This document shows positions 11,651 through 22,181 of a DNA stretch of 64,000 nt, piece by piece. The position numbers were made by a program, and so were the translations under genes. The stretch spans positions 2,787,138 to 2,851,137 of the forward strand of contig JADCRB010000016.1 of the NCBI GenBank assembly GCA_021464245.1. Direction: 5' to 3'. This DNA comes from Carallia brachiata. Taxonomy: Eukaryota > Streptophyta > Magnoliopsida > Malpighiales > Rhizophoraceae. The notes under the pieces were generated by a model that was given only the letters and a program-made list of their open reading frames with translations, did not search any database and had not been told where the DNA came from. Position 1 is the first letter of the stretch. Each line of letters begins with the position of its first letter.

Positions 11651-12371
11651 TTTTAAGAGCAAGCTAAATTGATATTCCGAAAGGAGGGACAAATTTGAGA
11701 TCTCCAAAAATAGCAACATGTAAGGAGAGATTTTGTGTGAACCAAAAGAAAAAAAAAAAACATGTAACCAGAGATTGAGTCGTGAAATTAATTACTTGGA
11801 AAGCTTTAGGTCTCTCAAGGCATATATCCCTTGGAGGACTGGAGAATCAGTGGGAATTTCAATATCTAATCTTCAAGCCATCTGAAGAAGTGAAGGGAAA
11901 ACAAGTTCGAATCCACAAGGCATGTGCTCGGCATTTGCCTCTTCCAGCTTCCATATGTACTTTTTAAAGAAGCTTGATCCTGATATATATCACAGTAAGT
12001 AATTAGAATGGCTGAGCACAGATATCGCTGCAGTAATTTTCTCAAATATCATCACTTAAATTTTCTTCCTTCATGAATGTCAAACTATGGTGTTACCGTA
12101 AGTTTACTCTATTGTGACCGGGTAATCACAACTTCAAATTAAAACGTGTATATAGCCTTTTTGTGAAAATAGAATGCAACCCTTACGCAGATCCTACGTC
12201 TAAACAACTGGTTGCCAGTATGTGAATACTAATATTCATTGAAATTGTAGTGAAAAAAGTGTCCTAAAAAGCTGATGTTAAGCTCCTTATTAATTATAAG
12301 ATAATTTCCATACATATCTTTTTCATATTTTTCTGGGTGTATATTCCATGTGTTCAATGCAACAACACAAA
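11651..12371. other. Intergenic; no supported gene
   Basis: One 61-codon plus-strand frame (11782-11967) shows no recognisable domain. Nothing else stands out before the diterpene-synthase relic. Confidence 0.5.
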
Positions 12372-12596
12372 TTAAACTAAGATGTTGATTAACCAGTCAT
12401 GTGCTTCAAATACATGTTTGTCACCCCATGAACCATCGGGGAGTTGATTGTTGGCGACCCATTCAAGGGATGATGGGAATTGAGGATTCCCATTGATGTC
12501 CTCTACAAGAGCCACGCATGCAGTATCATGGGCAGATACAGTTATCTCCTAAGCATTGATTTTGTCTTGTTCACAACTTTGTTGATCTCATCATGG
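12372..12596 (-). pseudogene. ent-copalyl diphosphate synthase (class II diterpene synthase) fragment
   Basis: The minus strand translates (58 codons, 12548-12372) to a peptide containing SAHDTACVALVEDING, PQFPSSLEW, NNQLPDGSWGD and HDWLIN. In ent-CPS and related class II diterpene cyclases the matching block reads SAYDTAWVALV ... PQFPSSLEW ... NNQLPDGSWGD near the N-terminus of the mature protein. Upstream, in another frame, DEINKVVNKTKSML resembles the preceding helix; the TAG and frame change between them mark an indel or decayed splice junction. A stop follows HDWLINILV, and the DXDD catalytic region is absent. ent-CPS makes ent-CPP for gibberellins in plastids; this is a non-functional piece of one family member. 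Confidence 0.75.
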
Positions 12597-12812
12597 GGCG
12601 ATTTTACCTTCGGAGAAAAACATAATTCCAATAAGCTTTCCCTATAGTCTTGATCACAAAACATTAATCATAATATTGACCACGTTTTCTTTTCTTTTTT
12701 TTTTTTTTTTCAGTCGAGTTGAATTGAAGAAGGTAAAGTTGAACAATAATTAAAGTTTGGAGCTTGAATTCTTAGATCTCACTCCCAAATTTCATAATTA
12801 GTAGCTACTAAG

Positions 12813-13185
12813 TGATGCAGTTGCAGCTGCTGATAGGGATTTCTTCTCCCAGAAGAAATTCCAAAAGTTTCGATCCACGTAAGATAGGATTTATTATTCA
12901 GTTATTAGATTCTATCTTATTTATGACGTGTTAACTACGTATTTATTTTTCAGTTATTTTCATAATTATCTGTTAGCAGTTATTTATTTCTGTTTAGGAT
13001 TTATCTATTAAGTTCTATAAATAGAGCTTGAATCTTTGTTATTTTTCAGACTTTATGCAATTGAATGTTAATTACAGACAATTTTCTCTCGAGTGGATTT
13101 TCGTTTCTTTTCGGGTGGATTCTCGAGTGATTAGTTGTCGGGTGGATTCCTGACTTAGGATGTTCTTCATATTCGTCCTACATCA
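12813..13185 (+). repeat. 5' LTR of the chromovirus
   Basis: Starts TGATGCAGTTGCAG, ends CCTACATCA, and contains the promoter TATA box TATAAATAG at 13016-13024. The 3' LTR at 19093-19465 is the same length. Confidence 0.95.
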
Positions 13186-13188
13186 GTT

Positions 13189-13200
13189 TGGTATCAGAGC
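13189..13200 (+). other. Primer binding site, initiator-Met tRNA type
   Basis: TGGTATCAGAGC three bases inside the 5' LTR, complementary to the 3' end of plant initiator-Met tRNA. Confidence 0.9.
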
Positions 13201-14206
13201 AAAACCTCGATCCAAATCTGTTTCGATCCTAAATCACAGTTTCGATCCTAAATCACATACCAAATACGTTCCTAAACTTATTTTTCATCGTACCTAACCT
13301 TAAAAAATCATAGAAAACCATTGAAAAACCACACAAATCCCAAAAAATCAGCTTCTATTCGTCCTCGCCGGATCGCCGCCGACCACCGAACGCCACCGTA
13401 CGCGCCGTCGCCTATCACCAGCAACAGCTGAAACACACCTCCCCAGGTTCCCCGTCACCAGATCCGTCCACCCCCGGTACCCACGCGCTGTTAGCGTGGG
13501 ATTTCCCCGAACGGCGTTTGAAAGTCATTGTCTTCCTCTTGCGCCGCCGCTCGATCGCCCCCTTTCCGTAGCCGTCGACGCTCGAACCTGGTTAGAAAGG
13601 TTCTCTGACATCCGATCTTCCTATTTCCGTTGTTATCACGCTGATCGGAGTCCAGTACGACGCCGTTCATCGTTCTTCCCGTGCGCGCCACTGTCGTCGA
13701 CCGCCGTCCGTCCGCTTCCAGGCCTTGTTGTTGCCACCGGTGCTTTACCTGATCACAGTCGGACCTCCCACGGCGCTTTCCAACCCTCGTCAGAGCTTGC
13801 TGCTGTCGCCGAAATATGCTCTCACCACCGCCGGAAGTTCCTCACCGGCCACTATTCTTACAATTGGATAGAAGGTTTAAATTAAAAGTTGAGGTTTTTT
13901 TTTTTTTTTTCTCTCGTTGAAAATTTGATTAATTTTTAGGTCAGTTTAATATTTCAGTAAATTTTTGTTAGGTCAAAAAAAAATTTTGCCTTCTATTTTA
14001 TTACCCCATATTTACTATTCCTTTATTCACATCATTGAAAATTTTATACCGCCCACTTTTCATACTTTATTACCCATACTTTTGTTGTCCCATAGCATTA
14101 TCATTCGTTCACCATATTTTATTTTGATTGTGTGCATCATAGTAGTTTATAATTTTTATTATTTTTTGCAATTAGTATTGATTTTAGCATAATTCTTTCA
14201 CAAAAC
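13201..14206 (+). other. Long untranslated leader of the chromovirus with a CpG-rich block
   Basis: One kilobase between primer site and gag. Bases 13360-13860 are strikingly GC- and CpG-rich (CGCCGCCGACC, CCGTACGCGCC) compared with the AT-rich remainder, and are open in overlapping frames on both strands, as GC-rich DNA tends to be. A pyrimidine tract follows at 13890. No domain is recognisable; it may be leader sequence proper or an old captured fragment. Confidence 0.6.
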
Positions 14207-15651
14207 ATGGTTAATACTCGAGAAACAGTCAAATCTGCTACCAAGCCCGCTTCTGAAATAGATGAGCTTCGAGCTAAAGTTCACGCCGCACAATCTACCT
14301 ATCAGTCCAACATGAACAGCCTTAGAAACAACTTGCTAATTTGGCCACCCAACTGAATGCCATTTTAAAATGTTTGGACAAACAACCAATAGACGAATCT
14401 GTTGGACAGCTAATTGGGGCAACCCATGTTCAGGGTTCTGTCAATGCCCATTTTCTTATGCCTTACTCGCAGGATCCTAGGAATTTAGTCACCCCGAGAC
14501 TAACTCTTAGGTTTCCCCCCGATGGAAATCTACATGGACATATTGATGAAGAGTATTTTTATCATGATGCATTTCCTACACGTTATGTCCCTAGCGGTAC
14601 ACGTAGGCATCATATTCATGAATTGGATGATGATGTGCGTGATGATTTGCGTGATGATGTGCATACTCGAGTTCATGATAGGTATCATAGGCCACAGCAT
14701 ATGCATGCACGTCCAGATCATAATGACATCACTAGGAAGATCAAATTAGATGCTCCTAAATTTAATGGTGAATTGAATGCTGAAGTGTTTCTTGACTGGC
14801 TTGATAGTTTAAAGGATTATTTTGCATGGTATGACATGAATGATCTTGAGCGTGTTCAATTTGCAAAGATTTAATTGGTAGGGTCAGCTAGAAAATTCTG
14901 GCAGAATGAGCTTCGTAGAGCTGAACGTTTAGGCGAGCCTCCTATCATTCTTTGGGAAGTCATGAAGATGAAGTTAAAAGCTAAATATATTCCCTCCTAT
15001 CGTAGGAGTCAGCTCTATTCTCAGCTTCTAAATCTGAAGCAAATGACTTCTTACGTTACTACTTATATGGCTAAATTTGAAGAGCTTATCCTTAGATGTG
15101 AACTGTATGAAGATCCTTACCTTACTCTCAACCGTTTTGTTAACGGTCTCAAGCCTAAAATCCAAAAAGAGATTCTCTTACTTGGTCCTGATTCTTTGGA
15201 AGAAGCTTATCACAAGGCCTTAGATGTTGAGAAGTACATCAAGACCTCTTCATTCACGCGGTCGTCCCCCTCTGTTGGAGTGCGTGCAACCAAAATCTCC
15301 TTTTCTTTTGGTTCCATTTCTCAAGTCAAACCTATCAATCCTTCCACTTCTTTGCACTCTACTCCTTCCACTTCTCGTCCGGTACACTCTGCTCCCGAAT
15401 CTTGTGCGAGTAACACTTTCATTGAGTGTTTTCGTTGCCATAAAAAGGGTCACATTGCCTCTCGTTGTCCCGATCGTGCTCTCATTATGGATAAAGAGTC
15501 TGATGATCTCTCAGGGAGCGAATATCAAGTTGTTGATCCCTTAGAGTACTCTGGTGAAGATGATAAATTCATTGAGGACTTTGTGGATGATGACCAGCAT
15601 TGTGCTGCTGTTAGGTGTGTTTTGCATACTGTTATGGACAATGATACGTAG
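14207..15651 (+). pseudogene. Chromovirus gag, broken
   Basis: ATG at 14207 opens MVNTRETVKSATKPAS; a one-base frameshift near 14335 and a TAA at 14872-14874 break it. The central part (14720-15240) has the Retrotrans_gag pattern (FNGELNAEVFLDWLD; KFWQNEL; YMAKFEELILRCELYED). A CCHC zinc knuckle, CFRCHKKGHIASRC, lies at 15427-15468. Gag assembles the particle and packages RNA. The TAG at 15649 sits where same-frame protease coding continues, so it is probably a nonsense change in a former gag-pol ORF rather than a natural gag end. Confidence 0.9.
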
Positions 15652-17187
15652 AAATGAACAAGCATATTCCACACCTACATTCGATCTGGTGATCGCATGT
15701 GTAAGTTGGTTATTGATGGAGGGAGTACCATGAATGTTGTTGCGAAATCTGCTCTTTCACGATTAAACCTTAAGGCAGAACCACATCCACAACCATTCCG
15801 TGTAGCTTGGGTAAATAAAACCACCTTACCAGTCACTGAGCGGTGTTTAGTGCCCATCCAATTAGGTGACTATAAGGATAAGGTTTATTGTGATGTTTTG
15901 CCCATGGATGTGGCTCATATTCTCTTAGGTCGTCATTGGCTCTATGACCTTAATGTGACCAATCATGGTCGGGAGAATACTTATATCTTCAACTATGAAG
16001 GCAAGAATATCATCCTGAACCCAGCTAAGCCCTCTATTAAGGACATGAGGCCGAAACCCAAATCTCTTCCCCCTTTTTCTGCTAATAAAGGTCTTCACAT
16101 TTTGGATCATAAGGCCTTTGAAAGGGAGTTAGGGAGTAATGACTATTTGATAGTTGTTGTTTCCAAAGAGATTATTCCACATTCGAGCACACCTCGAGCT
16201 GTTCTTCCTTCTACTTTTGATAAATTACTCAAGGAATTTGTGGATATTATGCATGATGACCTTCCCAAGGAGCTCCCACCCATGCGAGACATACAACATG
16301 CCATTGACTTAGTTCCTGGTTCACAGTTACCTAATCTTCCACACTATAGGATGAACCCAAAGGAACGTGAAGAGTTGAATAGGCAAGTGGAAGAATTATT
16401 GTCTAAGGGTTTTGTATGACATTGCCTTAGTCCTTGTGCTGTTCCTACTTTGTTGACCCCTAAGAAAGATGGGTCATGGAGGATGTGTGTTGATAGTCGA
16501 GCTATCAACAAGATCACCATCAAGTACCGATTTCCCATTCCTAGGCTAGAGGATATGTTGGATATGCTAGTTGGTTCTAGTTGGTATTCTAAAATAGACC
16601 TTCGTAGTGGGTATCATCAGATACGCATTCGACTTGGGGATGAGTGGAAGACTGCATTTAAGATGCAAGATGGTTTATATGAGTGGCTAGTCATGCCCTT
16701 TGGATTGTCAAATGCTCCTAGTACATTTATGAGAGTTATGACTCATGTCTTGAAGCCATTCATAAATCGGTTTCTAGTGGTCTACTTTGATGACATCCTT
16801 ATCTACAGTAAGTCCGAGAAAGAACACATAGATCACTTGCGGTTAGTTTTCCTTACTCTTAGAGAAGCTAAACTGTATGTCAACCTTAAAAAGTGTACAT
16901 TCTTACAGTCTGAGGTGTTATTCTTAGGATTTTTTGTTTCTGCTCGTGGTATAGCTGCGGATCCTAAAAAGGTTCGGGTCATTCAAGAGTGGCCTAAGCC
17001 TAAGTCTCTTACTGAAACTCGCAGCTTCCATGGTTTAGCCTCCTTCTACCGGAGGTTCATTAGGGGATTCTATACCATTATGACCCCTATTACTGATTGC
17101 TTGAAAAAAGGAGACTTGCAGTGGTTTAGTAAAACTTTCATAGCTTTTAAGGACATCAAAAGCAAATCAATGAAGCTCCCTTTCTGA
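15652..17187 (+). pseudogene. Chromovirus protease and reverse transcriptase, broken
   Basis: Protease: LVIDGGSTMNVV around 15709, the D-G-G variant of the retropepsin D-S/T-G site seen in plant gypsy elements. Reverse transcriptase follows: [20 protein letters not shown], the substrate strand [14 protein letters not shown], and the catalytic YFDDIL at 16783-16800. A TGA at 16417-16419 interrupts the palm N-terminus where R would be expected (CGA to TGA). The frame is lost near 17185, at the start of RNase H. Same frame as gag, supporting an ancestral single polyprotein. Confidence 0.92.
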
Positions 17188-17597
17188 GCCATCCCGACTT
17201 CAATAAGGTGTTTGAAGTTGCTTGTAATGCTTCAGGAGTTGGCATTGGAGGAGTCCTTAGTCAAGAAGGACACCCCATCGCTTTTTTTAGCGAAAAACTC
17301 AATGAAGCGAAGCAAAGGTACTCTACATATGATAAGGAGTTTTATGTTGTTGTTCAGTCTTTGCATCATTGGAGGTATTATTTACTTCCTAAGGAGTTTG
17401 TTTTGTTTTTTTATCATCAAGCTTTATGTTATTTGAATTCTCAAAAGAAATTAAATACTAAGCATGGTAAATGGGTTGAATTTCTTAATGAGTATTCTTT
17501 TGTGCTTAAACATTGTTCTGGTATAGAAAACAAAGCTGCTGATGCTCTGAGTAGAGTTGTGTGTGTGTTCTTCAAGAGTTGTATGCTTATGTTGTAG
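17188..17597 (+). pseudogene. Chromovirus RNase H, frameshifted
   Basis: Continues pol in a shifted frame: ACNASGVGIGGVLSQEGHPIAFFSEKL, with the first acidic Asp of RNase H replaced by Asn (usually CDAS). Then KEFYVVVQSLHHWRYYLL and the tail ENKAADALSR. RNase H would degrade the RNA of the RNA:cDNA hybrid. A second frameshift at about 17575 separates it from the integrase. Confidence 0.88.
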
Positions 17598-19160
17598 GTT
17601 TTGAGAGATTGCATGATAAGTACCCTACTTGTCCTGATTTTGGTCTTATATTTCAGTCTGTTTGTGATGGAAATCATAGGACTATGTTGATTTTGTTGTG
17701 CATGATGGATTTCTATTTAGAGCTAATAAGTTGTGCATTCCTCGTACATCACTCCGTGACTTTTTAGTTTGGGAAATGCATGCTGGTGGATTAGCTGGTC
17801 ACTTAGGAAGGGATAAGACCATTGCACTTGTTGAGGATAGGTTTTACTAACCTTCCTTGAAGAGAGATGTGTCTAGAATTGTGTCACAGTGTCGCACTTG
17901 TCAAGTTGCTAAAGTTAAAAAGCATAACACTAGTTCGTACACACCACTTCTTGTTCCAATTGAACCTTCCCGTGATGTTAGTATAGATTTTGTGCTTGGT
18001 TTGCCTAGGACATTTCGTGGTAATGATTGCATCCTTGTGGTTGTGGATAGATTCTCTAAAATGGCTCATTTCATTCCATGTAATAAGTTCACTGATGCAT
18101 CTCATATTACAAAGTTGTTTTTTAGAGAAATTGTTAGATTACACGGTTTGCCTGTTTCCATTATGTCTGATAGAGATGTTAAGTTTGTGAGTTATTTTTG
18201 GAAAACACTTTGGAAATTGTTTGGGACTTGTTTGAAATTTTCATCTGCATTTCATCCTCAAACAGATGGTCAAACTGAGGTAGTTAACCGAAGTTTGGGA
18301 GACTTACTTAGGTGTCTAGTGGGTGAAAAACAAGGTAATTGAGACTTGATTTTACCAACAGCTGAGTTTGCCTACAATAATTTTGTTAACCGTTCTACTG
18401 GTAAGAGTCCATTTGAGATTGTACATGGTTATACCCCTCACACACTTGTTGACCTCGTTCCCCTTCCTCCTGATCTTCGTCATTCTGAGCCTGCTAAAAA
18501 TTTTGCTACATACATTCATAACCTGCATGCTGATATTAGGCGCAAGATTGCTTTAAGTAATGTTGATTATAAGCTTGCTGCTAATGTACATCGTCGAGAT
18601 AAACAATTTCATGTGTGATTTTGTCATGGTTCGCATCCGTCCTGAGCGATTCCCTAAAAATAAGCCCAAAAAGTTGCAAGCTCGAGCCATTGGCCCATAC
18701 TCCATCATTGAAAAACTTGGACCTAATGCATATTTACTTGATTTACCAGCTGACTTGAATATTAGTCCTATTTTCAATGTGGAGGATTTGACACCTCACC
18801 GAAGCACTTTCGAGCCTCCTTCGCTGCCTTCTAGTCTCTCTGTAGGTATAGCTATGCCAAAAGGGCCTACTTTTGCTACACGTGCCGAAGATATTGAGAC
18901 TATCCTGGATGATGAGTACGTTGCTTCTTCTTATGGAGGATTTCAACGTTTTCTTGTTCAGTGGAAAGATTATCCTGCCTCTGATGCTACTTGGGTTCCT
19001 GAGGATGATCTTCGATTGATGGATCCTGAGTTGCTTGATGCTTACTTAGCGTCTTCCTCGACGGAGTCGAGTTCTTTTCAACCAGAGGGGAATGATGCAG
19101 TTGCAGTTGCTGATAGGGATTTCTTCTCCCGGAAGAAATTCCAAAACTTTCGGTCCACGT
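17598..19160 (+). pseudogene. Chromovirus integrase with C-terminal chromodomain, broken
   Basis: The HHCC zinc-binding end is visible (HAGGLAGHLGRDKT, then CRTCQVAK), interrupted by a TAA at 17848. The core has [16 protein letters not shown] and [13 protein letters not shown], supplying D, D and E. A TGA near 18340 replaces an expected Trp and a frameshift lies near 18600. The C-terminus carries a chromodomain (18895-19050: VEWK-type LVQWKDYPASDATWVPEDDL), which in this clade directs integration toward marked chromatin. The frame runs about 68 bp into the 3' LTR. Confidence 0.92.
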
Positions 19161-19465
19161 AGGATAGGATTTGTTATTCAGTTATTAGATTCTATCTTGT
19201 TTAGGACATATTAACTACGTGTTTATTTTTCAGTTATTTCCATAATTATCTGTTAGCAATTATTTATTTCTGTTTAAGATTTATCTGTTAAGCTCTATAA
19301 ATAAAGCTTGAACCTTTGTTATTTTTCGGACTTTATGCAATTGAATATTAATTACAGACAATTTTCTCTCGAGTAGATTTTCGTTTCTTTTAAGGTGGAT
19401 TCCCGAGTGATTAGTTGTTGGGTGGATTCCTCACTTAAGTTGTTCTTTCTATTCGTCCTACATCA
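19081..19465 (+). repeat. Polypurine tract and 3' LTR of the chromovirus
   Basis: ACCAGAGGGGAA (19081-19092) precedes the LTR start TGATGCAG at 19093; the LTR ends CATCA at 19465, followed by the target duplication CTAAG. TATA-like TATAAATAA occurs at the position matching the 5' LTR TATA box. Confidence 0.93.
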
Positions 19466-19470
19466 CTAAG

Positions 19471-19813
19471 CTATACTGCTAGTGGTTATAAGGATCCGTC
19501 GTTTGATTCGTAGTCAAATAATTTTGTTTAAGATTAGTAAGCATGTTAAGAAAATGATGTTTCAATTCAACTAATCATTCTGACATAGTTAACATCAATA
19601 TCATTGCCAAGATTATAGGTTCATGGAAAGCACATTACAAGAACCAAGAAGCTGGGGTATTGTTGAGCGTGGGGTTCAGGTGGAGCAAAGTCCAAAATGC
19701 TACTATGTTGAAAGAAGTAGGCCATCCTTTGGGCCTATATATTGCGAAGATTCAGGCAAAAAAGTTGTACTTATGTGAGGAGCAGCAGTCGAATACCAAA
19801 CGTGTGTCGTACC
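19471..19813. other. Intergenic; no gene seen
   Basis: Mixed-composition sequence with no recognisable frame or repeat; perhaps low-copy DNA between two elements. Confidence 0.5.
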
Positions 19814-19822
19814 CTGTCCCTC

Positions 19823-20104
19823 GGCAAAAGTAAATAATTAGTTTTGTATGTTTGGCTAAATTTTAATTAAGTTCTAAACATGGTCATTTCATTAATTTAA
19901 GTCCTAAATGATTATGTATCTATTTCAATTGAGTCTATAGTAGATGGAATATAGTTTGAACGTTAATAGGGACAATTGACCAAATTAAAAAATTATAAAA
20001 AAATAAAGAAAAAAAATTCAAAAAATACCAAAACACATTTATGCATTTGAATACGTACACAATACGCATAACCGGCATATTTAAAAAAAAAACACCAAAA
20101 TCTA
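19823..20104 (+). repeat. Left terminal inverted repeat of the Pack-MULE-like element
   Basis: Begins GGCAAAAGTAAATAATTAG and runs to the CAAAATCT word; aligns to the reverse complement of 22122-22409. Confidence 0.65.
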
Positions 20105-20219
20105 AAAAAAAAAAAGAGTAAAAAATGAAAAATAACCTGCGTATTTCCTTGTTTTGAAATATGACTCTATATTTTGAGAGCTTTGAGAGTTGCTCTTTGA
20201 GAATTGATCTTTGTTGTTT

Positions 20220-20335
20220 CTTTTTTTTTTTTTTTTTTTTGGTTTACAAGGAGTCCTAATAAGCATATGAGGGGAAGGGGGAATGAGGTTGGTGAGGAGC
20301 ACTCCCCTCGACCACTAGAGCAAATGCTCAACCTC
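20220..20335 (-). mobile_element. Short tRNA-like SINE with a 14-bp target duplication
   Basis: On the minus strand it runs from GAGGTTGAGCATTTGCTCTAG and the A-box-like TTGCTCTAGTGGTCGAGG to a terminal poly(A) (the T-run at 20221-20241). It is flanked by the perfect direct repeat GATCTTTGTTGTTT at 20206-20219 and 20336-20349, the signature of LINE-mediated insertion. About 116 bp, no clear B box, so possibly 5'-truncated or diverged. Confidence 0.7.
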
Positions 20336-20504
20336 GATCTTTGTTGTTTATGGGTTGTGAGCTTTGTAGGGATTTATGTGGGCTTGGTTTCATTCGACTG
20401 TGATTAGGGCTCTCTTGAAGCTCTAGCTTTCTTGTGCGTCTTTTGCAAATCGCTGTGTTCTTTGATGTTCTCTCTTGTTGCTTGTGCTGCTGATCATCTA
20501 TTTT

Positions 20505-20645
20505 ATGTTTCTCTGCTGGAAGCAACGGCGGTTGAATAGCCTGAACAGGAAACAACTGCGCGCAATCTGCAAGAAACATGGCCTCCTCGCCAATAAGTCC
20601 AATCGCCAAATGGCCGATCTCTTGGCTCCCGCTCTCAACAACAAA
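20505..20645 (+). CDS. Captured exon 1 of a SAP-like plant protein (fragment)
   Basis: ATG at 20505 opens MFLCWKQRRLNSLNRKQLRA and continues ICKKHGLLANKSNRQMADLL. The pattern LxRKxLQxLCKKHGIPANxxNxxMAxxL opens a family of plant proteins of unknown biochemical role that are usually annotated as SAP-like, so the family call is by motif only. The frame ends at a GT donor at 20646, in phase 0. The hydrophobic residues before the motif are unlike the family, so the start may not be the authentic one. Together with 22008-22121 it forms a two-exon fragment inside the inverted-repeat element; whether it is expressed cannot be seen. Confidence 0.5.
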
Positions 20646-21296
20646 GTTTGCTCCCTAAAGTCTCTCCCTCCTTTTCTCTTTCTTTTTCCTTTTCTCTCTT
20701 TCTTTTCTCAGATTGGAAATTTTTCACGTGCTAATGCCTTACTTCTCTTCCTCTTGCCTTTTGTTTAGTTGCCTAGAAAATTGAGGCGACTTAACAGGAA
20801 TCCATTTTTTTTTTGTTTTTTTAGATTCCAAGGAATCTAAATTTCTTATATCTACCAAAAACAAAATTTTTGATCCGGTTTGTTTGCTGTTTTGCTGTTG
20901 TAAATCCAACGAAAATTCAAGTTGTTATCGCAAAGGAAAAAAGTAAAGTTTCAAAAAAATTTTACCCAATTTTTTGTCCGAATTGCAACAGGTGCACTGT
21001 TTTCTACAACAACACTTATTTTTTGCAACAAAAAAGTTTATTTCCTTTTTTGGTTGCAAAAAATAACACTGTCCTTATAAAAAGTAGAGAATTTGTTACA
21101 ATTCAGGCAAATAATCAAAAAAAAAATTTCTAGAAGGATAATGGGACTTTATGGAAAATTAATTGATAGCGCAAGTTGTTTGTTTGTTTTTTTTTTTGTT
21201 TTTTTCCCATAATTTAAAGGATTTGAGTGTAGGTTAGTTTGGTCATAAATTCTGATTTTGAATTGAAGTGTATGACTCGTTTTTTGCAATTTCTCA

Positions 21297-21973
21297 CATA
21301 GTTTTTAAAACTGGACTGGTTATTGAACTGGTGTGAAGATTGGGTTAGTGGTTGAGCGGTTCAACTAAAAAACTAGTAGTTAAACTGACGGGTCAATTCT
21401 TATTTAATAAAATAATAATAAATTCTTATAATTTATCATTTTTTAATAACAAATGATGAGTATAATCATAAAAAATAGAACACGAGTCTACTTACATCTA
21501 AAATAAAATCAGAATACAAGATATTTAAGATAATTTCTTAATTAAATGAATTAATAGAGTATAAATATCAAAATAAAATATTATAAAACTATTAATAGAG
21601 CATTTATATCTAAAAATAAAATATCATAAAATCAATATATGATCTAAAAATGTTACATTTCTTATTGATAGAAATAAGTGTGATTTACCCTCATCTTTAA
21701 TCAAAAAATGAAAAAAAATTAAAATGACGTCGTTTTAGAGAAACAACCCAGGTGACCTGGGTGCCGGTTCACCGGTTTTTTAGTCTGACCAACCGATTTA
21801 CTAATTTTTGGGTCACTGGTTCAAGTCAGTTCAGGCCGGTTTAGGCCGGTTCAGGCGGTTTTTGAGCAGTTCATTTCCTACCTCGGTTTTATGATAAAAC
21901 TGGACCAGAATGGCCTCCGGTTCACCAGTTTTCCGGTCCAACCAGCCGGGTCGATCCAGTTTTCAAAACTATG
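21297..21973. mobile_element. MITE with 8-bp target duplication inside the captured intron
   Basis: Terminal inverted repeats CATAGTTTTTAAAACTGGA (left) and CATAGTTTTGAAAACTGGA (reverse of right), with the GGTTCACCGGTTTT-type interior common to a widespread plant MITE family. Flanks ATTTCTCA (21289-21296) and ATTTCTTA (21974-21981) form an 8-bp duplication with one mismatch, pointing to the hAT superfamily. It lies wholly within the intron between the two exons. Confidence 0.65.
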
Positions 21974-22007
21974 ATTTCTTATTCCTGTTCTTTTTTATTT
22001 TGCACAG

Positions 22008-22181
22008 ATGAACCAGAGTCTAATTCCCGTAGATCCTAGAAAAGGATATAATGAGAGTGAGACTAAGGATTTGCCCAATAAATCGAAGAAAGTTAGATTT
22101 AGTCCGAATAATGAACATACGCAGATTTTGGGATTTTTTTTAAAAAAATATGTAGGTTATGCATACTGTATACATTCTTGA
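22008..22181 (+). CDS. Captured exon 2 of the same SAP-like gene, running into the terminal repeat
   Basis: Follows a clear acceptor (T-rich tract, TTTTGCACAG at 22007) and stays open in phase 0 for 57 codons. The peptide includes NKSKKVRFSPNNE, matching the KKVRFSPxxE motif found downstream of the SAP-like N-terminus in this plant family, which supports the exon pairing. From about 22122 the sequence belongs to the right inverted repeat, so the last ~20 codons (QILGFF... to TGA at 22179-22181) are element-derived. The authentic gene would continue with further exons that were not captured. Confidence 0.5.
   Translation: MNQSLIPVDPRKGYNESETKDLPNKSKKVRFSPNNEHTQILGFFLKKYVGYAYCIHS

Larger units (their letters stand above)
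12813..19465 (+). mobile_element. Complete but dead Ty3/gypsy chromovirus, 6653 bp
   Basis: Two LTRs of equal length (373 bp each) enclose a tRNA-iMet primer site, leader, gag-pol and polypurine tract, and the target-site duplication CTAAG flanks both ends (12808-12812, 19466-19470). A chromodomain follows integrase, which places it among chromoviruses. By eye the two LTRs differ at about 30 of 373 positions, mostly transitions, so the insertion is moderately old. Gag and the first part of pol share one frame, suggesting an original single gag-pol ORF now broken by frameshifts (about 14335, 17185, 17575, 18600) and stops. Confidence 0.95.

Noticed and set aside
13491..13885. Overlapping frames on both strands in the chromovirus leader
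   Set aside because: GC-rich DNA lacks stop codons by chance; no known domain, and it lies in an untranslated leader.
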